A stretch of DNA of 64,000 nucleotides from Lonepinella sp051851555. Its GTDB lineage: Bacteria; Pseudomonadota; Gammaproteobacteria; Enterobacterales; Pasteurellaceae. Below are positions 42,834-51,300 of the stretch, piece after piece (position 1 is the stretch's first letter; each line of letters begins with the position of its first letter). The stretch covers positions 124,001-188,000 of the forward strand of contig NZ_JBPDVH010000003.1 of NCBI RefSeq assembly GCF_051851555.1, given 5' to 3'. A program made the translations under genes and the position numbers. The notes beneath the pieces are model-generated. The model was given only the letters and a program-made list of their open reading frames with translations. It was not told the origin of the DNA and searched no databases.

Positions 42834-43828
42834 GATTTAAAATGTTCAAAGCTAGAGATATGTAAATCTACCATTTTTCCCTGTCGTTGGTAAGTCATAT
42901 TTTGCTGTGGATTTTTTTCCACGATACGACCAATACAGGTATAAGGCACCTTTAATGGGGCTAAATAGTGATCCAATAAGGCTTTTTGATGATCGGGAAC
43001 CGTAAAGCAAAGTTCATAATCTTCGCCCCCTTGCAAAGCAAATTGCTCCGCTTGTTCTCGTCCATATAACTTGACCAAGGCAGGAGAACAGGGTAAATCT
43101 TCTAGATTTAACACCGCACTTACCCCACTTCGATCTAAAATATGCCCGAGATCACCGACTAAGCCGTCAGAAAGATCTAACGCACAATAGGATAATTGAT
43201 GTTGCGTTAAAGCTAATCCAAGGGAAATTCTAGGGGTCGGTCTGAGATTGCGTTGAATTAAATAGCTTTCTTCTAAATTCACCGCACTTTTCTTGCCTTG
43301 ATACAAATCGGAAAGCAAATAAAAACCGGCTAACCCATCTCCGATTGTCCCAGATACATAAATCCAATCCCCCACTTTCGCTTGATCACGGCGAAGTGCG
43401 GTGTTTTTTTCCACAAATCCTTGGGCAGTAATGGTAATAGACGGCACGCTTCCACTGGTGGTATCGCCACCAATTAAGGCAACATGATGCTCATTCAAGA
43501 TTTCAAACATGCCCTGACTAAAAGCTCGTAACCAATTTTCATCTGCTTTCGGCAAGGTTAAAGCTAATGAAATCCATGCAGGTTCAGCCCCCATGGCAGC
43601 CAAATCGCTTAAATTGGTGGCCACGGCTTTATAACCTAAATCTCGGGGATCAATATTTGGATAAAAATGCGAATTTTCTACCATGGTATCAGTGGTAATG
43701 GCCAAGGATTTGCCGGTTGGAATGGTGGTTAATGCACAATCGTCACCAATATTGAGTTGTACATCCACACGTTGTACAGATTGCTGTGTGAAAAAAGTAT
43801 CAATGAGATCAAATTCAGTTTTCGCCAT
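42830..43828 (-). CDS. thiL: Thiamine-monophosphate kinase
   Basis: Phosphorylates thiamine monophosphate to the active diphosphate; 332 residues, PurM-like fold. Visible motifs: NIGDDCALT (about 26-34), TDTMVENSHFY (about 46-56), GDTTSGSVPSITITAQG (about 120-136), LDLSDGLVGDLGHIL and GGEDYELCFTVP (about 261-272). It lies after nusB with 57 bp containing a terminator, so it may also have its own promoter. Confidence 0.95.
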   Translation of the reverse strand: MAKTEFDLIDTFFTQQSVQRVDVQLNIGDDCALTTIPTGKSLAITTDTMVENSHFYPNIDPRDLGYKAVATNLSDLAAMGAEPAWISLALTLPKADENWLRAFSQGMFEILNEHHVALIGGDTTSGSVPSITITAQGFVEKNTALRRDQAKVGDWIYVSGTIGDGLAGFYLLSDLYQGKKSAVNLEESYLIQRNLRPTPRISLGLALTQHQLSYCALDLSDGLVGDLGHILDRSGVSAVLNLEDLPCSPALVKLYGREQAEQFALQGGEDYELCFTVPDHQKALLDHYLAPLKVPYTCIGRIVEKNPQQNMTYQRQGKMVDLHISSFEHFKS

Positions 43829-43840
43829 GATCGTTACCTA

Positions 43841-43873
43841 AAAAAAGAGTGGGCATAACTAAGCCCACTTTTT
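43841..43873 (-). terminator. Terminator between nusB and thiL
   Basis: AAAAAGTGGGCTTAGTTATGCCCACTCTTTTTT on the minus strand: the stem GTGGGC/GCCCAC plus a T-run. It would separate ribH-nusB from thiL-pgpA, at least in part. Confidence 0.75.
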
Positions 43874-43885
43874 CGTTGTGATTTT

Positions 43886-44314
43886 CTATCGACGCCCTAA
43901 AGACGGTGCCACTTTATCTAATACGCCATTGACATATTTATGGCTATCGTCTGCCCCAAAGGTTTTAGCCACTTCAATAGCCTCATTGATCACCACTTTA
44001 TAAGGCACATCAAGCACATATTTCAATTCATAGGTCGCTAAACGCAAAATGGCTTTTTCAATCGGAGTTAATTCTTCCGACGTGCGGTCTAAAAAAGGTG
44101 CTAAGGTGCTATCTACCGCCGCTAAATTATCCACAGTTTGACGGAATAATTGACGGAAATAGGCCACATCTACGCCTTTTAAATCTTGTTCAGACACAAA
44201 AGCCAATTCCACTTCTGCGGCCTCATTTTGCGAAACAGCCCAAGAATACAAGGCTTGTACAGCACATTCTCTGGCACGACGACGTGCTGACGGTTTCTTC
44301 ACTGGTTCAGTCAT
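43886..44314 (-). CDS. nusB: Transcription antitermination protein NusB
   Basis: NusB with NusE binds boxA RNA and prevents early termination in rRNA operons. The helical protein opens MTEPVKKPSARRRARECAVQALYSW and carries TPIEKAILRLATYELKYVLDVPYKVVINEAIEVAKTFGADDSHKYVNGVLDKVA, both canonical. ATG 44314 fits the family N-terminus; an in-frame ATG at 44326 (MGNP-) only 3 bp after ribH is possible too. Neither has a strong RBS, suggesting coupling to ribH. Confidence 0.95.
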   Translation of the reverse strand: MTEPVKKPSARRRARECAVQALYSWAVSQNEAAEVELAFVSEQDLKGVDVAYFRQLFRQTVDNLAAVDSTLAPFLDRTSEELTPIEKAILRLATYELKYVLDVPYKVVINEAIEVAKTFGADDSHKYVNGVLDKVAPSLGRR

Positions 44315-44328
44315 AGGATTGCCCATTG

Positions 44329-44796
44329 TTATTTAATTTGATCAAGTAAGTTGATCATTTCTAACACGACTAATGCAGCCTCAGCCCCTTTATTGCCTGC
44401 TTTGGTGCCTGCACGCTCAATGGCTTGTTCAATATTTTCGGTGGTTAATACACCAAATGCCACTGGAATATCCGCATCAAGAGAAACATGACCAATTCCA
44501 CTGCTCGCTTCACCAGCCACATATTCAAAATGGGCTGTACCACCACGAATAACCGTACCTAAAGCAACGATACCGTCATATTTTTTGCTATCCGCTAAAC
44601 GGCGAACGGCTAATGGCAATTCATAAGCCCCTGGGACTTTCACCAAGGTAATATTTTCATCTTTCACTTGACCAACACGTTTTAACGCATCAATCGCCCC
44701 ATCCACTAAACTGTCATTAATAAAATGATTAAAACGAGCCACTACGACGGCAATTTTTGCATTGGGTGCGGCTAATACGCCTTCTAATACTTGCAT
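44329..44796 (-). CDS. ribH: 6,7-dimethyl-8-ribityllumazine synthase
   Basis: Penultimate enzyme of riboflavin synthesis, forming icosahedral shells; 155 residues. Motifs: VVARFNHFINDSLVDGAIDAL (about 17-37), VPGAYELPLA (about 54-63), ALGTVIRGGTAHFEYVAGEA (about 79-98) and VLTTENIEQAIERAGTKAGNKG. ATG 44796 with AAAGGAAA upstream is preferred over the longer frame. It is followed at once by nusB. Confidence 0.97.
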   Translation of the reverse strand: MQVLEGVLAAPNAKIAVVVARFNHFINDSLVDGAIDALKRVGQVKDENITLVKVPGAYELPLAVRRLADSKKYDGIVALGTVIRGGTAHFEYVAGEASSGIGHVSLDADIPVAFGVLTTENIEQAIERAGTKAGNKGAEAALVVLEMINLLDQIK

Positions 44797-44854
44797 TTTG
44801 TTTCCTTTATAAATAAACACTGAATGACCGTTGATTCTAGCACATAATTGATAA

Positions 44855-44886
44855 TAAAAAAAGGAAACCAATTTGGTTTCCTTTCA
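44855..44886 (-). terminator. Terminator of the lipoprotein gene
   Basis: GAAAGGAAACC-AAATT-GGTTTCCTTTTTTTATT on the minus strand, 18 bp after the stop codon. Confidence 0.85.
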
Positions 44887-44903
44887 GTGAAATTCAAAAT
44901 GAA

Positions 44904-45467
44904 TTATTTCGTTACAGCCTCTTTTACTTCTGCTGCTTTCTCTGAAACGGCGTCTGCTGCGGCAGCCGCTTTTTCTTTCGCTGCATCTTTCATTTCTGTC
45001 ATTTTGTCTGAGGCTGAATCTTTCATCTCAGTCATTTTGTCTGACGCTGCGTCTTTCATTTCTGTCATTTTTTCTGACGCTGAGTCTTTCATCTCAGTCA
45101 TTTTTTCTGACGCTGAATCTTTCATCTCGGTCATTTTTTCTGACGCTGAATCTTTCATCTCGGTCATTTTGTCTGAGGCTGAATCTTTCATCTCGGTCAT
45201 TTTATCTGCTGCCGCATCTTTCATTTCTACCATTTTGTCTTTAGCTTCGCCGGCTTTTTCTACCATGGCATCTTTGGCTTCAGTTGCTTTTTCTACGGCA
45301 ACATCTTTCATTTCTTTTGCTGCTTCAACCGTCGCATCTTTGGCTTCAACCACGCTTGCTTTTGCCTCTTCTACTTTAGATGACATTTGATCTTTTGATG
45401 CTTGATCACAAGCGGCTAATGCGAATACTGAACTTAATACTAATGTTGCTAATACTGATTTTTTCAT
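44904..45467 (-). CDS. Lipoprotein with 11-residue helical repeats
   Basis: A 187-residue lipoprotein: signal MKKSVLATLVLSSVFALAAC with lipobox Cys20. After a short linker the protein is a long Ala/Lys/Glu helix. The middle is eight near-identical 11-residue units, KMTEMKDSASD with variants, encoded by 33-bp tandem repeats. Such 11-residue periodicity fits an extended right-handed coiled coil or amphipathic helix, like LEA-type or Lpp-like proteins. It is probably anchored in the outer membrane. ATG 45467 is chosen because the signal peptide begins there. The function is unknown. Confidence 0.75.
   Translation of the reverse strand: MKKSVLATLVLSSVFALAACDQASKDQMSSKVEEAKASVVEAKDATVEAAKEMKDVAVEKATEAKDAMVEKAGEAKDKMVEMKDAAADKMTEMKDSASDKMTEMKDSASEKMTEMKDSASEKMTEMKDSASEKMTEMKDAASDKMTEMKDSASDKMTEMKDAAKEKAAAAADAVSEKAAEVKEAVTK
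44973..45236 (-). repeat. Eight tandem 33-bp repeats in the lipoprotein gene
   Basis: Units encode KMTEMKD-x-A-x-(D/E). The inner ones are nearly identical at DNA level; the outer ones have drifted (KMVEMKDAAAD, KMTEMKDAAKE). Unit number probably varies between strains by slippage or recombination without frameshift. Confidence 0.9.
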
Positions 45468-45617
45468 TGTTTTTTCCCTAAATAAATGTTTGTTTAATAA
45501 TATCGGTCTTGCCGATGGTTGCATATTGTGAACAATTTTATTGTAAAATGCAAAAAATTTTACACTCTCTTTACAATTCAAGTCATTTGATTAAATCAAA
45601 TGGTTTCACGTTCGACT

Positions 45618-45652
45618 AAAAAAACAGAGCAAAGTTCCCTTTGCCCTGTTAA
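45618..45652 (-). terminator. dapD terminator
   Basis: AACAGGGCAAAG-GGAA-CTTTGCTCTGTTTTTTTAG on the minus strand, shortly after the dapD stop. Confidence 0.8.
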
Positions 45653-45675
45653 TTGCTTAATTTTTATCAATCACC

Positions 45676-46503
45676 TTATTCATCAATGGTACGCAATAAT
45701 TCATTGATACCGACTTTACCAAGGGTTTTAGCATCTACTTTTTTCACAATCACGGCACAATAAAGGCTATATTTTCCGCATTTAGACGGCAAACTACCAG
45801 ACACCACCACAGAACCGGCAGGCACTCGACCATAATGAATTTCACCGGTTTCACGATCATAAATACGTGTAGATTGACCAATAAACACGCCCATGGAAAT
45901 CACGCAACCATCTTCCACAATGACACCCTCAACCACCTCAGAACGAGCACCGATAAAACAGTTATCACCAATAATGGTTGGATTGGCTTGCAACGGTTCT
46001 AATACCCCACCAATGCCTACGCCACCAGAAAGGTGCACATTTTTACCGATTTGAGCACAAGATCCCACGGTCGCCCAGGTATCCACCATGGTTCCCTCGC
46101 CCACATAAGCCCCGATATTCACATAAGACGGCATTAACACGCAATTTTTTGCAATATAGGCCCCTTTACGCACGGTCGCTGACGGCACCACACGAAAACC
46201 TTCTTCAGCAAAACGTTGTTCGGTGTAATCAGCAAATTTCAACGCCACTTTGTCATAATATTTGGTTTCCGCACCGTCAATCACTTGGTTATCGTTGATA
46301 CGAAATGAAAGTAACACAGCTTTTTTCAACCATTGATGGGTGACCCATTCGCCATTCATTTTTTCTGCCACACGATAAGTGCCTTTGTCTAATCCCTCAA
46401 TAACCTGTTCAATAGCTGAACGTGTTTCAGCGTCAACGGTTTTTGGGGTAATCTCTGCACGTTTTTCAAAGGCATTTTCAATGATTGTTTGTAAATTTGA
46501 CAT
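45676..46503 (-). CDS. dapD: Tetrahydrodipicolinate N-succinyltransferase
   Basis: Succinylates tetrahydrodipicolinate in the lysine/diaminopimelate pathway; 275 residues. The hexapeptide left-handed beta-helix is visible from about residue 105 to 215 (IAKNCVLMPSYVNIGAYVGEGTMVDTWATVGSCAQIGKNVHLSGGVGIGG...), with the N-terminal helical domain before it. Length matches E. coli DapD (274). It is a single gene. Confidence 0.98.
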   Translation of the reverse strand: MSNLQTIIENAFEKRAEITPKTVDAETRSAIEQVIEGLDKGTYRVAEKMNGEWVTHQWLKKAVLLSFRINDNQVIDGAETKYYDKVALKFADYTEQRFAEEGFRVVPSATVRKGAYIAKNCVLMPSYVNIGAYVGEGTMVDTWATVGSCAQIGKNVHLSGGVGIGGVLEPLQANPTIIGDNCFIGARSEVVEGVIVEDGCVISMGVFIGQSTRIYDRETGEIHYGRVPAGSVVVSGSLPSKCGKYSLYCAVIVKKVDAKTLGKVGINELLRTIDE

Positions 46504-46579
46504 AAATTTTCTTTCCTATTTGTCGATATAAAATAATTTAACGAGTTTTACCATAACTTGCGGTAAAATTCACCTGTTC

Positions 46580-47521
46580 TTAACGATATTTTTTGCCGTC
46601 ATCGCCGTCTTGTTCGGTTTTAAAGCGACGGTGTAACCACATATACTGATCCACCCCTTTCATAATTTCGCTCTCCACCACTTGATTCATCCGAATCGCA
46701 ATCTCTTTTTCTGAACTCACATCCGTGAAATCCACCGGCGGAGAAATGGTGACGGTATAACCTGAATTATCCTTATTGCGTAACGGTGCAAAAGGAATGA
46801 CCTTACTGGTGGGGGAGGCTTTCAGTAAATAATAAGATCCTGTGGTTGTGGCGGCATCTTGCACCGCAAAAAACGGAATAAACACCGCACTTTTTTGCCC
46901 ATAATCATGATCAGGTGCATACCAAATCGTATCCCCTTGGCGGAGTGCTTTTACCATGGCTCGCAAATTTTTCCGATCCAATAAATGCTTATTGGAACGC
47001 ATTCTTCCCCAAGCCTGTAACCAGTCCATAATCGGCTTGTCATTGGGACGATACACCCCAATCCCTGGGTGATAAAGCCCGACAATTCTCGCCCCTAATT
47101 CTAAGGTTAAGAAATGCACGCCCACTAAAATAATCCCATCTTTGGCATTTTCTTTTAGATATTCCACGCCATCAATTTTCGACCATTTTTTAATCCGTTG
47201 ATCCGACCAAAACCACGCCATGCCAGTTTCAATAATGGCCATGCCCACATTATTTAAATGGGCTTGTAAGACTTCCTCTCGTTGTTGTGCCGACCAGTCA
47301 GGAAAAGCCAATTCAAGGTTACGCTGTGCAATTTTGGCACGACGCTTACCGACTTTTAATCGCTTAAATAGCCCACTTAATCCACTGCCAATTTTCACCA
47401 AACAAGGATAAGGCAAACATAATAGTAACCAATATAATCCCAAGCCTAACCAAAATCCCCAATATTTAGGATGCAGAAACGCTTTTTGAAACCTTGGATA
47501 AGGATGATGATTTTCCGACAT
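46580..47521 (-). CDS. htrB: Kdo2-lipid IVA lauroyltransferase (HtrB/LpxL)
   Basis: Adds a secondary acyl chain to lipid A at the inner membrane; 313 residues. One N-terminal hydrophobic segment (about 22-45), the catalytic H-x4-E motif VGVHFLTLELGARI (about 132-145), YRPNDKPIMDW and the later DHDYG region. In Haemophilus influenzae htrB lies next to the hldE (rfaE) gene, as here. ATG 47521 (MSENHHPYPRF) is preferred to 47533. Confidence 0.94.
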   Translation of the reverse strand: MSENHHPYPRFQKAFLHPKYWGFWLGLGLYWLLLCLPYPCLVKIGSGLSGLFKRLKVGKRRAKIAQRNLELAFPDWSAQQREEVLQAHLNNVGMAIIETGMAWFWSDQRIKKWSKIDGVEYLKENAKDGIILVGVHFLTLELGARIVGLYHPGIGVYRPNDKPIMDWLQAWGRMRSNKHLLDRKNLRAMVKALRQGDTIWYAPDHDYGQKSAVFIPFFAVQDAATTTGSYYLLKASPTSKVIPFAPLRNKDNSGYTVTISPPVDFTDVSSEKEIAIRMNQVVESEIMKGVDQYMWLHRRFKTEQDGDDGKKYR

Positions 47522-47647
47522 AATGCCCCTCAATAAATAAACTCCGCATAGTTTAACCGAATTTCATCGAAATTTTAAGCCAAACTGTTTTATGCTGTGG
47601 TAAAATCAGCAAAAATATTTTTATTCTATACTATTAGGACATATTTT

Positions 47648-49078
47648 ATGAATCAATTCTCTGCACAATTTCCCCATGCAAAAGTGTTAGTTCTTGGTGA
47701 TGTGATGTTAGACCGCTACTGGTTTGGTGCGACTAACCGTATTTCTCCCGAGGCTCCGGTTCCCGTCGTTCGTGTACAAGAAAATGAAGAACGCGCAGGC
47801 GGAGCCGCAAACGTCGCCATGAATATTGCCTCACTGAACGTACCAGTTGAATTGCTCGGCTTAATTGGTCATGATGAAACAGGGGTTGCCTTAACGCACT
47901 TATTAGAACAACAAAAAATTGAGTGTAATTTTGTTAAATTAGACACCCATCCGACCATTACTAAATTACGTATTCTCTCTCGTCATCAACAACTATTACG
48001 TCTTGATTTTGAAGAAGATTTTCATCAAGCCCCGACCAATGACTTATTACAGAAACTAGAAAGTGCGGTGAAAAATGTCGGTGCTTTAATCCTCTCCGAC
48101 TACGGCAAAGGCACCCTAGCGGAAGTTCAAAAGATGATTCAAATCGCACGCCAAGCCAATGTGCCTGTATTGATCGATCCAAAAGGGACTGACTTTGAAC
48201 GCTACCGTGGAGCCACTTTATTAACGCCGAATATGTCCGAATTTGAGGCTGTGGTGGGAAAATGCCACAGCGAAAAAGATATTATTGAAAAAGGCTTAAA
48301 GCTGATTTCTGATATTAATTTAACCGCACTTTTAGTCACACGTTCAGAAAAAGGCATGACCTTATTACGCCCAAATCAACCAGCTTATCACTTACCAACC
48401 GTGGCCAAAGAAGTGTTTGATGTCACCGGTGCTGGTGATACCGTCATCAGTGTGCTTGCTACCGCTCTCGCAGATGGCCGTTCTTTTGAAGAATCTTGTT
48501 ATTTAGCCAATATTTCTGCCGGTATCGTGGTGGGAAAACTCGGTACTTCTACAGTATCAACGGTGGAATTAGAAAATGCGATTCATGGCAGAACTTCTAC
48601 TGGCTTTGGCATTATGAATGAAAGCGAACTCAAAACGGCAGTGCAATTAGCCAAAGATCGTGGCGAAAAAATTGTGATGACCAACGGTTGTTTCGACATT
48701 TTGCACCCTGGTCATGTTTCCTACTTAGAAAACGCCAGAAAACTCGGCGATCGCTTAATCGTTGCCGTGAACACCGATCATTCCGTTAAACGCTTAAAAG
48801 GCGAAACACGCCCAATCAATGATTTAGCCGGTCGCATGGCGGTACTCGCCGGCTTATCTTCTGTGGACTGGCTGGTTGCCTTTGATGAGGACACGCCACA
48901 ACGTTTAATTGCTGAAATCTTACCTGATTTATTAGTTAAAGGTGGGGATTACAATCCTGAAGATATTGCGGGCGCCAAAGAAGTCTGGGCCAATGGCGGT
49001 GACGTTCAAGTCTTGAATTTTGAAAATGGTTGCTCCACCAGTAACGTCATTCAAAAGATCCAAGCGTTGAAAGATTAA
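47648..49078 (+). CDS. hldE: Bifunctional heptose kinase/adenylyltransferase HldE
   Basis: Makes ADP-heptose for the LPS inner core; 476 residues. The N-terminal kinase is PfkB/ribokinase type (VLVLGDVMLDRYWFG, RAGGAANVAMNIASL, and DVTGAGDTVISVLA with the catalytic Asp), and the C-terminal domain (from about residue 340) is a nucleotidyltransferase with GCFDILHPGHVSYL carrying HxGH. ATG 47648 gives the family N-terminus; the longer frame lacks an RBS. It is divergent from htrB. Confidence 0.97.
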   Translation: MNQFSAQFPHAKVLVLGDVMLDRYWFGATNRISPEAPVPVVRVQENEERAGGAANVAMNIASLNVPVELLGLIGHDETGVALTHLLEQQKIECNFVKLDTHPTITKLRILSRHQQLLRLDFEEDFHQAPTNDLLQKLESAVKNVGALILSDYGKGTLAEVQKMIQIARQANVPVLIDPKGTDFERYRGATLLTPNMSEFEAVVGKCHSEKDIIEKGLKLISDINLTALLVTRSEKGMTLLRPNQPAYHLPTVAKEVFDVTGAGDTVISVLATALADGRSFEESCYLANISAGIVVGKLGTSTVSTVELENAIHGRTSTGFGIMNESELKTAVQLAKDRGEKIVMTNGCFDILHPGHVSYLENARKLGDRLIVAVNTDHSVKRLKGETRPINDLAGRMAVLAGLSSVDWLVAFDEDTPQRLIAEILPDLLVKGGDYNPEDIAGAKEVWANGGDVQVLNFENGCSTSNVIQKIQALKD

Positions 49079-49084
49079 GCAATT

Positions 49085-49148
49085 GAAAAGTGCGGTGAAA
49101 AAAGAACTTGTTTTTCACAAAATCTTTCTATATTATTACCGCACTTTT
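49085..49148 (+). terminator. Terminator of inverted uptake signals after hldE
   Basis: AAAAGTGCGGTGAAAAA... and the distant ACCGCACTTTTG can pair across a 40-nt loop. The loop is large, so the hairpin is weaker than the others of this type. Confidence 0.55.
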
Positions 49149-49180
49149 GAGAACAATCTCATTTTTCATATTTCAAATAT

Positions 49181-49257
49181 GCGACTATAGCTCAGTTGGT
49201 TAGAGCACCACCTTGACATGGTGGGGGTCACTGGTTCGAGTCCAGCTAGTCGCACCA
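49181..49257 (+). tRNA. tRNA-Val (GAC anticodon)
   Basis: 77 nt, GCGACTATAGCTCAGTTGG... to ...TAGTCGCACCA. The acceptor stem GCGACTA/TAGTCGC pairs perfectly, the anticodon loop is CTTGACATG with GAC, and the T-arm has GGTTCGAGTCC. CCA is encoded. The 187 bp after it contain no gene, and I could not find a repeat of its 3' end downstream, so there is no sign that it serves as an attachment site. Confidence 0.97.
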
Positions 49258-49444
49258 TTTAACCCATTCATAACTCACCGTAACTAATCAAAAAACACAA
49301 ATAAGCCCTTATTCAACGAGCTATTTCGTCGATTTAGATTATCGTAATCGCTCGGAATTGGTATTAACCATATCTAATCATGGATTTTAGTAGAATCTTT
49401 CTATTACTGCAAAAAATGCGTACTACTAAAAACAGGGAAAAGCC

Positions 49445-49852
49445 TTATCCTTTGTTCTTTAACAGCTCAATCACCTCTTTTAAAGCATTTATTTCACTGT
49501 CTTTTTGTTCCAGTAGTTTGTTATTTTGAACTAGAATTTCTTGACTATGTGATAACGATAATTTTAATTTCTCTATCTCAATCTGTAATAATGTTTCATT
49601 GACCCCCTGATATATTGATCCTAAAGGCGATTCAATTTGAAAACAGATATTCTTTTCTCCAGATGAAATCAGTTCAACAACATCAATGTCAAGAATTTGA
49701 GCTATTTTTTCTAATTTATCCAAGTAGAGTTTAGTTTCACCACGTTCAATTTTGGCATAACCATTTAAAGACATTTCCATTTTTTCAGCCATTTGTTCCT
49801 GTGACCAATCTTTTAACTCTCTGATTTTACGTATTTTTTCATTAACATTCAT
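49445..49852 (-). CDS. XRE-family HTH regulator with C-terminal coiled coil
   Basis: A 135-residue regulator with an N-terminal Cro/C1-type helix-turn-helix (IRELKDWSQEQMAEKMEMSLNGYAKIERGETKLYLDKLEKIAQILDI, about residues 10-56) and a C-terminal leucine/glutamine heptad region (about 90-133) probably for oligomerisation. It is divergent from the membrane-protein gene at 49982 with 129 bp between, where its operators should lie. AT-rich like the rest of the cluster. Confidence 0.85.
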   Translation of the reverse strand: MNVNEKIRKIRELKDWSQEQMAEKMEMSLNGYAKIERGETKLYLDKLEKIAQILDIDVVELISSGEKNICFQIESPLGSIYQGVNETLLQIEIEKLKLSLSHSQEILVQNNKLLEQKDSEINALKEVIELLKNKG

Positions 49853-49981
49853 TATATACTCACTTTTAGGTTAATTAGCTCTACAAATCGTTGTGATAAT
49901 GTACATTTTTTGTTGCTAGAATTCAATAAAATTTATATCTATAATAGCCAATAACTACAAATTCATTTATGGAGATTTCTT

Positions 49982-50446
49982 ATGAGAGCACTTGCTAATG
50001 TCTTGTGGCACATTCCTTTTTTGGGCTTTCTAGACGCATTATTTTGTTTTTTTATTGGTTCTATTCTAACTATTACAGTTGTTGGGGCACCAATTGGTTT
50101 AGGGCTTATTCAATATTCTAAATTTTTATTATTGCCGTTCAAGTATGAAATGATCAAAAAATCGGATACTGATCTTGAATCAAATAAAGCGTGGAAGTTA
50201 TATGGATTTTTGTTAAAAATCATCTACGTTCCATTTATTGGCTTACCTTTACTTTTAATCAGTATCATTCAAATTATAGCTTTGATCTTTTCAATTATTG
50301 GTATTCCTTGTGCTATTGTCCTTGCAAAATCATTAAGCACAATTTTTCAACCTGTTGAAAAAATTTGTGTTCCACGTTTGGTTGCTAATGCTATTCATCA
50401 GCATAATGCAGAAGAACAAATGAAAAAATATATCAAGGAGAAATAA
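49982..50446 (+). CDS. Membrane protein related to the YccF fold
   Basis: A 154-residue inner-membrane protein with two hydrophobic pairs (about residues 15-52 and 75-115). The phrases FFIGSILTITVVGAPIGLGLIQYSKFLLLPF and IIALIFSIIGIPCAIVLAKSLSTIF echo the two YccF (DUF307) repeats seen in the true YccF at 53051, which have G-I-P-x-G-x-A..K.A. A C-terminal charged tail follows. RBS GGAGATTTCTT precedes ATG 49982. Its stop touches the next start, so translation is coupled. The relation to YccF is by eye. Confidence 0.6.
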   Translation: MRALANVLWHIPFLGFLDALFCFFIGSILTITVVGAPIGLGLIQYSKFLLLPFKYEMIKKSDTDLESNKAWKLYGFLLKIIYVPFIGLPLLLISIIQIIALIFSIIGIPCAIVLAKSLSTIFQPVEKICVPRLVANAIHQHNAEEQMKKYIKEK

Positions 50447-50818
50447 ATGAAAATCGTAAGATTAATTTTAACTGGTTTGTTTTTAATATCTATTTCATCA
50501 ACTTCTATTGCCACAAGTTACCTTTCCGTCTTCAAATACGCAGTTTTAGAAAAAGCGACACCCGAAGATAGCAAAGAACTAACAAATCAAGTTAAAATTG
50601 AAGTAAAAGTTAAAAACACATCAAATTATCACGTGACTGGGCGTTGGGGTGCAACATATTATCCAGGTAGAGCGGAAAAATATATCAATGATTTTGATCG
50701 TTGTATGATTAAATTTGTCGCTAATTTTGCGGCTACAATGGATGACGCAATTTATGGTATTCGTGAATGTCAAATTAAAACCAATCAATTACCCCATCTA
50801 AATGCAAGATTTGAATAG
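50447..50818 (+). CDS. Small secreted protein of unknown function
   Basis: A 123-residue product with a signal peptide (MKIVRLILTGLFLISISSTSIA, cut after about residue 22). The mature part is about 100 residues, mostly beta-like (VKIEVKVKNTSNYHVTGRW), with two cysteines (in DRCMIKF and IRECQIK), which could form a disulfide. RBS AAGGAG. It begins directly after the YccF-like gene and is followed 10 bp later by the next secreted-protein gene. No family is recognised. Confidence 0.6.
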   Translation: MKIVRLILTGLFLISISSTSIATSYLSVFKYAVLEKATPEDSKELTNQVKIEVKVKNTSNYHVTGRWGATYYPGRAEKYINDFDRCMIKFVANFAATMDDAIYGIRECQIKTNQLPHLNARFE

Positions 50819-50828
50819 GAGAATTTCA

Positions 50829-51206
50829 ATGAAAAAATTAATTTTAGTCTCTACTTTGTTATCTACTGTTGCTATTCAAGCACATTCAAAATCCATTGAT
50901 TTTGATAATAGTATGAATGGTGATTCTTTTTCTATCTCATATCCTAATGGGCTATTTTCTGACAAAGTTGAAAAATGTTTACGTGATGATGTGCAATATG
51001 ATCCACCGCTAGATACCATGATTATTTCCACATTTAAGCATTGCGAAAAGAAAACTAAAGAAAATTTAACCAATGTTAAAAATAATAAAAACTTGAAGAG
51101 CGTAATTATTGTTACCCATTATTCCAATGAATCTGATGAAGAAACACCCCAATGTGCAGATTGGTGTACAAAAGCAATCACACTTCCACAGTTGCTTAAA
51201 CAATAA
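50829..51206 (+). CDS. Small secreted protein of unknown function
   Basis: A 125-residue product with a signal peptide (MKKLILVSTLLSTVAIQAHS, cut near residue 19). The mature part has four cysteines (VEKCLRDD, FKHCEKK, and the pair PQCADWCTKA), so one or two disulfides are likely. RBS TAGGAG. It is the last gene of the small cluster; a long inverted repeat follows (51222-51268). No family is recognised. Confidence 0.6.
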   Translation: MKKLILVSTLLSTVAIQAHSKSIDFDNSMNGDSFSISYPNGLFSDKVEKCLRDDVQYDPPLDTMIISTFKHCEKKTKENLTNVKNNKNLKSVIIVTHYSNESDEETPQCADWCTKAITLPQLLKQ

Positions 51207-51221
51207 TATTTGGTCATAAAG

Positions 51222-51268
51222 TCTGCCCCCTACTTAATTGGTATTAGCCTAACTATTTAGGGGGCAGA
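51222..51268. repeat. Inverted repeat at the end of the cluster
   Basis: TCTGCCCCCTA (51222-51232) and TAGGGGGCAGA (51258-51268) are perfect 11-bp arms around a 25-bp centre. There is no T-run, so it is a poor terminator; it may be a mobile-element or recombination boundary, or an operator. Confidence 0.7.
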
Positions 51269-51300
51269 TCATCACCTCACGTTTTTATTCAATAGAATAA

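Noticed and set aside
44848..45390. 180-residue Ser/Ala-rich ORF on the plus strand
   Set aside because: It is the antisense shadow of the lipoprotein repeats; the repeat keeps all frames open.
49181..49257. tRNA-Val as attachment site for the following island
   Set aside because: No duplicate of the tRNA 3' end and no integrase were found before 51.3 kb.
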